Shown here piece after piece: positions 8,909-14,415 of a stretch of 64,000 nt of DNA (positions within the stretch are counted from its first letter, which is position 1; the number at the start of each line of letters is the position of its first letter). A model generated the notes under the pieces. That model worked only from the letters and a program-made list of their open reading frames with translations. It made no database searches and was not told where the DNA came from. The position numbers and the translations under genes are program-made. Origin of the DNA: an uncultured Bacteroidales bacterium (GTDB lineage Bacteria > Bacteroidota > Bacteroidia > Bacteroidales > Bacteroidaceae). The stretch is taken from the NCBI GenBank assembly GCA_902800305.1, contig CADCDP010000014.1:116259-180258 (forward strand), read 5' to 3'.

Positions 8909-9715
8909 TTATTTATTTTTAATATATTGTATGCCCATCATCGTCAGGTCGTCGCTCTGTTCGGCATCGGCCACGAACTGGTGGACGGCATCGGTCATCA
9001 AATCGATGAGCTGGCGAGGCTCCTGCTGCTGGCGCGAAAGTGCCTGAGTGGCGACCTCTGTGATGCGCTCCATCTGGAACTGGGCGTGGGTGGCATCCTC
9101 TGCCTCCGTCAAACCGTCGGTGAAGAGGAAGATGGTAGTGCCTGTATAGATTTCTGCCTCCTGCAACGTATATTGCCACGAGGGCATGAAACCGACGGGG
9201 ATGTTGGGGTCGCAAGGTAGTTCGCCCACACCTGCACCCACCAGCAGCGGTGCATCGTGCCCTGCATTGCAGTAGCGCAAGAGTCCCGTAGGCAGGTCGA
9301 GCACACCGACGAAGAGGGTGACAAACATATTGGTTTCGTTCATGTCAGCGATGGTCTCGTTCATCGTCGCCACGATACTATCGGGCATTGACTCGTGGGC
9401 CGACACGGTGCGGAAGATGGAACGGGTGACGGCCATGAAGAGTGAGGCGGGCACACCCTTACCCGACACGTCGCCGATGCAGAAAAAGAGTTTCTCGTCG
9501 CGGAAGTAGAAGTCGAACAAGTCGCCACCCACCTCCTTGGCTGGAGTCAGCGAGGCGTAGAGTTGCACGTCGTCGCGGTCGGCTCTGGTGGGGAAGTTCT
9601 TAGGTAACATACCCATCTGTATGCCACTTGCGATGTGGAGGTCTCTTTCTATCGAAGCCTTTTGGGCGGTGGTGTCCTTCAGTTCTTCGATGTACTTCAC
9701 GAGCGACTGCTGCAT
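8909..9715 (-). CDS. SpoIIE/RsbU-type PP2C phosphatase domain protein (detached from its sensor)
   Basis: 268 residues. After a short coiled-coil start (QQSLVKYIEELKD) come the PP2C-type metal-binding motifs GGDLFDFY, IGDVSGKGVPASLF, NAGHDAPLL, FTDGLTEAED and QSDDLTMMGI. Such phosphatases dephosphorylate STAS-type anti-anti-sigma factors in partner switching. The ATG at 9713-9715 lies inside the 3' end of the sensor gene, in another frame (19-bp overlap). Compared with the HAMP-PP2C protein at 58517-59686, the HAMP segment that should join sensor and phosphatase is missing, so this is either a frameshifted deletion derivative or a translationally coupled separate subunit. No STAS gene is adjacent. 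Confidence 0.85.
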   Translation of the reverse strand: MQQSLVKYIEELKDTTAQKASIERDLHIASGIQMGMLPKNFPTRADRDDVQLYASLTPAKEVGGDLFDFYFRDEKLFFCIGDVSGKGVPASLFMAVTRSIFRTVSAHESMPDSIVATMNETIADMNETNMFVTLFVGVLDLPTGLLRYCNAGHDAPLLVGAGVGELPCDPNIPVGFMPSWQYTLQEAEIYTGTTIFLFTDGLTEAEDATHAQFQMERITEVATQALSRQQQEPRQLIDLMTDAVHQFVADAEQSDDLTMMGIQYIKNK

Positions 9716-10734
9716 CCCTGCGTGATGATGCGGATGAAGAAGTAGAGCATCAGCAACAAACCGATGCAGACAATGGTCATAACCGTACGACGCAGATTGT
9801 CGAATCCGCCAAAGATATCACTCTCTGGACAGACGATGGCCATGCTGCAACCCGTCTTTCCAAGAGGCTTGTAGAAAACGTAGCAATCCTCACCATCCAC
9901 CTTCATGCGCTTACGGCCTTCCTCCCCACGCTGCATGGCGTGCCCCAAAGCGACTAAAGCCGTGTCGGGCTGCTCAATGGTTTGGGTGAAGATGGTCTGG
10001 CGTGTAATCTTTGTCGAATCGGGATGCACGAAGTAGGTGCCACCACGGCCAATCATGATGCTGTACGAATTGGGATAGGGCTTCACGGCGGAGATGGTCT
10101 GCGAAAGCCAGTTCAGCGAAAGGCTGGTGTTGACGACACCAATGATGCGTCCCTCACGGTCTTTGAGGGCCTTACAGTAGCTGGACACCATTTCGCTGGT
10201 GTTGGTGGGCGCATCGAGGTCCATATAAGGCTCCGTCCAGCACGGGTGGTCAAGCAGCTGGGGCATGAGGTACCAGTCGGTATAGAAATACTGGTATCTG
10301 TCGCTACCGCCCTGTATGGTGCGGATGCTGTCACCGATGTGCTTGGAGTAGGCAGAAAAGTAACGACCTTGTTCCTTGAAGTAGTAAGGCTCGAAAGCGA
10401 TGGAACAGTTGTAGAAGTCGGGGTTGTTCTGCAACATTCCTCTACTATAGACAAACATCGAGTCGGCCTTGTCGGGATGTCGCTGCACGAGCCACCCGGT
10501 CATGTCCGTGGCCACCTCCACACGGTTCAGAATGCTATCGACGCGCAACGACGTGTTATTCAGAATCTGCGTAGCACGGTTGATGGCCTCCTGACGCACA
10601 GCCTCGCGAGCCTGATAGAACAGGAAGCTGAGAGCGGCGATGAAGATGAGGGCGGCAAACAGAACCACCCACAAGCTGACTCTGACAGAGAGTTTGCGAC
10701 GGATATAGGCAATCATCTTATTCATACTTTTCAC
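9697..10734 (-). CDS. Membrane sensor with periplasmic Cache domain, C-terminus truncated
   Basis: 345 residues: a transmembrane helix at about 18-42 (VSLWVVLFAALIFIAALSFL), a periplasmic region of about 270 residues with double-Cache features (QYFYTDWYLMPQLL, REGRIIGVVNTSLSLNWLS, YSIMIGRGGTYFVHPD) and a second helix at about 316-338. Cache domains bind small extracellular ligands. Directly after the second helix (RIITQ) the frame ends with six unrelated residues and a stop, where a HAMP linker would be expected. The start overlaps the upstream binding-protein stop by 4 bp. Together with the overlapping phosphatase it probably represents one ancestral sensor-HAMP-PP2C protein. Confidence 0.85.
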   Translation of the reverse strand: MKSMNKMIAYIRRKLSVRVSLWVVLFAALIFIAALSFLFYQAREAVRQEAINRATQILNNTSLRVDSILNRVEVATDMTGWLVQRHPDKADSMFVYSRGMLQNNPDFYNCSIAFEPYYFKEQGRYFSAYSKHIGDSIRTIQGGSDRYQYFYTDWYLMPQLLDHPCWTEPYMDLDAPTNTSEMVSSYCKALKDREGRIIGVVNTSLSLNWLSQTISAVKPYPNSYSIMIGRGGTYFVHPDSTKITRQTIFTQTIEQPDTALVALGHAMQRGEEGRKRMKVDGEDCYVFYKPLGKTGCSMAIVCPESDIFGGFDNLRRTVMTIVCIGLLLMLYFFIRIITQGCSSRS

Positions 10735-11714
10735 TTCTTTTTGTCCAACAACTCCTCGTAAGTCACTTCTCGGCTCAGCATGTGGTTGTCCACCATCAAG
10801 CGACTGGCCTGCTGAACCATGTCGCGACGCAGACGGAACTCACGTTTCTTCGACTCACGATCCACCTGCAGACGCAGCACCTCCTTGAGCATCAGTCGCT
10901 GCATCACGCGGTTGGTGGCAATGTGTTCGCGGTCAACGTACTGCATCACGATGTCCAGTGCCTCTTCGGGATGCTCGGCTGCCCACTCCCACCCTTTCCT
11001 GCTGGCTTGGGCAAAGCGACGTGCTTGGTCACGGTGATTCTCGTAGTAGTCGCGGGTCATGTAGATGCCATCCTCCTGCACGTTATAGCCGTGGTCGCAG
11101 AAACGATACACATTCTTGTCGGTCATCTCGATACCGGCCTGCACCAGTTGGTAATACTCGTTATAGCTCATGGCCAACGTCGCGTCGAGGGCACCAGACA
11201 CAAACAGGTTGACATTCTGGGCAAAGCGCACCCACTGATAGTCCAAATGGTCTTTGATGCTCATGCAGATGGCCAACTGTCCGAAGCCCACGCTCCAGAT
11301 GCCGACCTTGGCGCCCTTCTGCTTCAGCGGGTCCTTGCCTCGGGACGAGACGATGACCATAGCGTTGTTCATCGATGTCTGTAGAATGTTCACCAAGGGA
11401 ATACCACCATCTACAATCTCCATCGCCTGACAGAGCTGCAACGTCGTGGCTTGGCACAGGTTTTGGCGCAGTCGGCTCATGGCGGGTTGCGTAGTCGACG
11501 GGTGTTCAATCTTCACCTTCACACCCGCCTCTTGGTAGAATCCTTTCGCCTCGGCCACGTAGTAGCCCGTGAACTGCGCCTGTGCCGTCCACTGGGGCGT
11601 AAACACGAAGGTATCCTCCTGTGCTGACGCTTTCTGCACCATGTTATCGCAGAGGATGAGGATGGCGGCAAGCATCCATTGTTTCACTGTGTTATACATA
11701 TTTTCACTCATCAC
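10731..11714 (-). CDS. NMT1/THI5-like periplasmic substrate-binding protein
   Basis: 327 residues with a signal peptide (cleavage after about KASAQ). The mature start has the hallmarks of the SsuA/THI5 family: FTPQWTAQAQFTGYYVAEAKGFYQEAGVKV, matching the start of ABC-type binding proteins for pyrimidine thiamine precursors and sulfonates. Gly/Ser-rich ligand loops follow (VGIWSVGFGQL). No ABC permease or ATPase is nearby. Instead the gene overlaps the Cache-sensor gene by 4 bp, which suggests the binding protein presents its ligand to that sensor rather than to a transporter. Several Met codons lie close together; the chosen start gives the longest signal peptide, and 11699 (MYNT) is an alternative. 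Confidence 0.85.
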   Translation of the reverse strand: MMSENMYNTVKQWMLAAILILCDNMVQKASAQEDTFVFTPQWTAQAQFTGYYVAEAKGFYQEAGVKVKIEHPSTTQPAMSRLRQNLCQATTLQLCQAMEIVDGGIPLVNILQTSMNNAMVIVSSRGKDPLKQKGAKVGIWSVGFGQLAICMSIKDHLDYQWVRFAQNVNLFVSGALDATLAMSYNEYYQLVQAGIEMTDKNVYRFCDHGYNVQEDGIYMTRDYYENHRDQARRFAQASRKGWEWAAEHPEEALDIVMQYVDREHIATNRVMQRLMLKEVLRLQVDRESKKREFRLRRDMVQQASRLMVDNHMLSREVTYEELLDKKK

Positions 11715-11731
11715 ATTTCACATTTTACATT

Positions 11732-12307
11732 TCACTTCCATACTTGATTGATGAGTTGCTCGAACTCCTTGTAGGCGAAGGTGTCCTGTAGTTCGCTGAG
11801 CGATGCAGCCAAACCTCGGTAGTGCCACTCATGCTCCTTGCGGTCTTTGAGGCGGAAGAGGTTCCAGAGGGCGTCACCCTGCACAGCATAATCTCTGGCA
11901 ATGGCCCGCATATTGGAAAGTTTATCGCCCAGAGCCACCATCTTGGCATCGTGGGAGGCATTGGCAATACGGTCGATGGCGACTTGCTTGCGGATGCGCC
12001 AACTATCTTCCTCGCTCATGCCCAGAATGGGGGTGTCGCTCTCAACAGCTACGAATGAGGCTACGCGGTCGCCAAACTCGGCGCGTATCTGTTCCAAGGT
12101 GACATCGGTGTCCTCCACGGTGTCGTGCAATGCGGCAGCAGCCAACAGTTCCTGGTCGGAAGTCATCGTGGCCACTATCGCCACCGCCTCCAAGGGATGT
12201 ACGATGTAGGGGAATCCCTTGCTTCGACGCTCCGTCCCTGCATGGGCACGAACAGCAAACACGATGGCGCGATCCAGCAATGTCGTATCTAAAGGTTTAT
12301 TTGCCAT
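11732..12307 (-). CDS. MESH1-like HD-domain (p)ppGpp hydrolase
   Basis: 191 residues, a stand-alone HD domain of the small alarmone hydrolase type. Visible ligands are H in YIVHPLEAV, the HD pair with downstream acidic residues in LHDTVEDTDVT, and D in MVALGDKLSNM, equivalent to the KLADRLHNM block of SpoT. The family removes the 3'-pyrophosphate of (p)ppGpp in a Mn-dependent reaction. It starts 15 bp after the stop of the nucleoside hydrolase and ends 17 bp before the binding-protein start, placing it second in the operon, whose last gene is the matching synthetase. Other nucleotide substrates such as NADPH are known for animal MESH1 and cannot be excluded. Confidence 0.87.
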   Translation of the reverse strand: MANKPLDTTLLDRAIVFAVRAHAGTERRSKGFPYIVHPLEAVAIVATMTSDQELLAAAALHDTVEDTDVTLEQIRAEFGDRVASFVAVESDTPILGMSEEDSWRIRKQVAIDRIANASHDAKMVALGDKLSNMRAIARDYAVQGDALWNLFRLKDRKEHEWHYRGLAASLSELQDTFAYKEFEQLINQVWK

Positions 12308-12322
12308 AGATAAGTCTATAAG

Positions 12323-13372
12323 TTACCTCATTTTATTGAATATCCTGATTTTCTCCAGCATCGCTGCAGCCCACATGCTGTCGCCCGAGATTTGGTAGCG
12401 GCAGTTGCCCGTAGCAGTGGGCGTGAAGATGGTGGCACATTCGGAGGTGAAGGTGACGGTGCCACGTTCGGAGAGGGTGAAAAGGTCATCGCCCTCCACA
12501 GCTTGAATCGTGGGCATCACATCCCACATCCGCTGCCCCGTGTTGCAGTCGCAAGTCATGTACACCTGCTTGATGGGGTGGATGTCCGTCCACGATATGT
12601 CGCTAATGACCTGCTCGGGGGTGTATCCCACCATTTGCCCTACCTCCATCGGCGAGAACACGATATCGACATTGTTGGGCCAGAGGCGGAAGAAATCATG
12701 CGAAAAAGCTGACTCTTGTAATAAATTATAGTCGGGTTCCTCTGCATCACCGAACACTCCTCCTTGGATGTATAAGCACTTCACTTTCTGGCGCACCAGT
12801 TCGACACCTGTGAGCGGCGAAAAGTCATCGGCTTCCGACTGCAAGAGTTGGGTAAGACATGCCACAAAGCCGATAGAAACGATGTTCACCGAATGGTCGG
12901 GTTGAGCGGCAAGAAGTTGGCGGTAGAGTTGCCAACCATCAGGATGCTCCCCATATTTGTTAACGGTACGACGGAACATCGGCCAAATGCCATCTTCGTC
13001 TGTCATGTAAGCCACCCATGCGTAGTCAATCCACACCTTCGGGTTCTTCACACCGTCACGCACCAGTCCGATAGGCACGTTGCCATGCCCAAAGTAAGTG
13101 TTCATCACATCGGTAAACGCAGCGTTCTGTTCACCTTCACGGTCCACCACTACGCCTAATAGCCGACACTTTCCCTGCTCCTCGTAGCGGTAGAGCATCT
13201 CTAAAGCAAAAAGGTCATCAGCCGATGAGGCAATATCGGTGTCGAGTATCACAAGCGGCACGCTCGTGTACGCTTGTTGTTCCTCCGCAGTATTGTCGTC
13301 GTTGCTACATCCTGTCAATAAACTTGTGCCGCAGATAATCAAGATGGCGGCCAGCATCCTCAATTGTTTCAT
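12323..13372 (-). CDS. Nucleoside hydrolase-like lipoprotein
   Basis: 349 residues from the ATG at 13372. The N-terminus MKQLRMLAAILIICGTSLLTGC is a lipoprotein signal with lipobox LTGC. The mature protein has the nucleoside-hydrolase Ca-binding motif in an expanded form (VILDTDIASSADDLFALEML) and VNIVSIGFVACLTQLL, typical of the inosine-uridine-preferring family, which cleave the N-glycosidic bond of nucleosides. Members with a lipobox act at the cell surface or in the periplasm. The start 13372 is chosen over 13402 because the earlier codon precedes the lipoprotein leader and coincides with the -7 box at 13400-13407. It heads the alarmone operon, so nucleoside salvage and ppGpp turnover may be co-regulated. 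Confidence 0.85.
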   Translation of the reverse strand: MKQLRMLAAILIICGTSLLTGCSNDDNTAEEQQAYTSVPLVILDTDIASSADDLFALEMLYRYEEQGKCRLLGVVVDREGEQNAAFTDVMNTYFGHGNVPIGLVRDGVKNPKVWIDYAWVAYMTDEDGIWPMFRRTVNKYGEHPDGWQLYRQLLAAQPDHSVNIVSIGFVACLTQLLQSEADDFSPLTGVELVRQKVKCLYIQGGVFGDAEEPDYNLLQESAFSHDFFRLWPNNVDIVFSPMEVGQMVGYTPEQVISDISWTDIHPIKQVYMTCDCNTGQRMWDVMPTIQAVEGDDLFTLSERGTVTFTSECATIFTPTATGNCRYQISGDSMWAAAMLEKIRIFNKMR

Positions 13373-13399
13373 TATTGTACTATCTAATAAAAATCGCCA

Positions 13400-13407
13400 C
13401 AAAGGTA
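13400..13407 (-). promoter_or_regulatory. -7 box for the alarmone operon
   Basis: Minus-strand TACCTTTG matches TAnnTTTG exactly, 28 bp from the ATG at 13372. No other strong box is seen in the operon, so six genes probably depend on it. Confidence 0.6.
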
Positions 13408-13448
13408 CACAAAAATCTGCAACATTCGGGTCAAAACGTCAACAAATG

Positions 13449-13480
13449 TTTGGAAAAGACGAAAAAAAGTTGTATCTTTG
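13449..13480 (+). promoter_or_regulatory. Promoter of candidate RNA, copy 1
   Basis: TTTG at 13449-13452, a 20-bp spacer and TATCTTTG at 13473-13480 form a near-ideal Bacteroidota promoter. About 30 of 39 bases match the promoter of copy 2 (56974-57012). Confidence 0.65.
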
Positions 13481-13486
13481 TCCTCG

Positions 13487-13630
13487 AAAAGGATGGTCAG
13501 GAATGGGGAAAAACGAATTACCTCACTCCTGAGACCAACTTCCAATCGTAAGCTTCGATAGTACAATCGTAAGCTTCGATAGTATAATCGCAACCTTCGA
13601 TAGTACAATCGTAGGTTGCGATTGGTTTTA
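13487..13630 (+). ncRNA. Candidate structured small RNA, copy 1
   Basis: Predicted to start about 7 nt after the -7 box and to end after a hairpin plus T-run. The 5' part holds a hairpin: GG + TCAGGA (13497-13502) and TGGGG (13504-13508) pair with CCTCA (13521-13525), TCCTGA (13527-13532) and CC (13535-13536). The 3' part is the 97-bp constant repeat, ending in AATCGCAACCT (13586-13596) paired with AGGTTGCGATT (13613-13623), then TTTT. Copy 2 has the same layout at the same offsets with a different hairpin sequence. No convincing open frame exists. Function unknown; a mobile repeat with its own promoter is an alternative. Confidence 0.5.
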
Positions 13631-13634
13631 GTAC
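13538..13634. repeat. 97-bp repeat, copy 1 (identical to 57070-57166)
   Basis: All 97 bases equal those at 57070-57166. Internally it is four 21-bp units starting at 13543, 13564, 13585 and 13606; the first two are identical, the third and fourth carry complementary changes that make an 11-bp inverted repeat. Confidence 0.95.
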
Positions 13635-13795
13635 GCCTCTGTAGGGCTTCGTTCCCGTAGTAGTCGTTGGGGCTGTTTACTGTAGAATCTTCTCCATAAC
13701 GCCCAAAGGTACACAATTACCGGCAGAACGGCAAATTATCGCCCGCTTTTTGTTAGTTTAACGGGGAAAACGGAGAATATTTGAAAATAAATGTA

Positions 13796-13803
13796 TATCT
13801 TTG
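13796..13803 (+). promoter_or_regulatory. -7 box for the DUF4160/DUF2442 pair
   Basis: TATCTTTG matches TAnnTTTG exactly and ends 29 bp before the ATG at 13833. Confidence 0.55.
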
Positions 13804-13832
13804 CCGACGCAAATGTTTAAAACGACAACATC

Positions 13833-14081
13833 ATGGGTTCGATATTCATCATTCAGGGCATCCTGATTTACATCTACGCCTTCGACCACAACCCGCCGCA
13901 CATCCACGTGCGCAGCGGCACGGACAACTTCTCCATCACCATCCGCGACCGCATCATTGAGGGCAAGGCACGCTCGAAGACGGTGGCCATCATCAACGAA
14001 TTCATTGACGAGCACGAGGCAGAACTGATGGAGCTTTGGGGACGTGCCCAGCGAGGCGAGAAAATAACCAAAATCAAATAG
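13833..14081 (+). CDS. DUF4160 domain protein
   Basis: 82 residues. The N-terminal half IYIYAFDHNPPHIHVRSGTD carries the conserved PPHxHV motif of DUF4160, a small family usually encoded next to a DUF2442 protein. Here the DUF2442 gene follows after 12 bp, so the pair is almost certainly a two-gene unit. Because of size and pairing such units are often suspected to be toxin-antitoxin modules, but I know of no established biochemical activity. It has its own -7 box and lies beside a candidate small RNA. Confidence 0.85.
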   Translation: MGSIFIIQGILIYIYAFDHNPPHIHVRSGTDNFSITIRDRIIEGKARSKTVAIINEFIDEHEAELMELWGRAQRGEKITKIK

Positions 14082-14093
14082 GAGGACAAGACT

Positions 14094-14327
14094 ATGCTAT
14101 TGACAGTTACAGATGTAGAGTACTTGGGCGACTACACGTTGCTCTGCACGTTCAGCACCGGCGAGACGCTGAAGGTTGACCTCACGCCGCTGCTCTCGTA
14201 TCCCGCCTTCGAGGAACTGCGCGACAAGGAGCAGTTCATCCAGTTCGGTCTCGAAGACACCATCTTCTGGAAGAACGGCGCCGACATCGCGCCCGAAAGG
14301 CTGTACGAGCTTGGCAAGGCTGCGTAG
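14094..14327 (+). CDS. DUF2442 domain protein
   Basis: 77 residues with the family pattern VTDVEYLGDYTLLCTFSTGE, VDLTPLL, FIQFGLEDTIFWKNGADIAPE and LYEL. DUF2442 proteins are small and usually sit directly after or before DUF4160 genes, as here (12-bp gap), and are presumed to form a complex with that partner. Its role is unproven. An 88-bp gap separates it from mutS2. Confidence 0.85.
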   Translation: MLLTVTDVEYLGDYTLLCTFSTGETLKVDLTPLLSYPAFEELRDKEQFIQFGLEDTIFWKNGADIAPERLYELGKAA

Positions 14328-14415
14328 CAATCATCGACGACGAACAACGACATGAGCGGATAGCCCGGCTTCGGCACTATCCGCTTTATCTCATAAACGA
14401 TACATAACAAAGACT

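Larger units (their letters stand above)
13403..13832. other. Gene-free region with a candidate small RNA and opposing promoters
   Basis: 430 bp between the alarmone operon and the DUF4160 gene. It holds a TTTG-N20-TATCTTTG promoter, a hairpin, a 97-bp repeat shared with 57070-57166, a minus-strand TACCTTTG at 13704-13711 and the DUF4160 promoter. A 110-codon minus frame here reads through the repeat as a 7-residue period and looks like chance translation. Confidence 0.6.

Noticed and set aside
13384..13716. Minus-strand 110-codon frame with a 7-residue period rich in Tyr, Leu and Arg
   Set aside because: The period is a direct product of the 21-bp DNA repeat, the frame crosses a promoter and hairpins, and copy 2 at 57 kb does not preserve it beyond the repeat.
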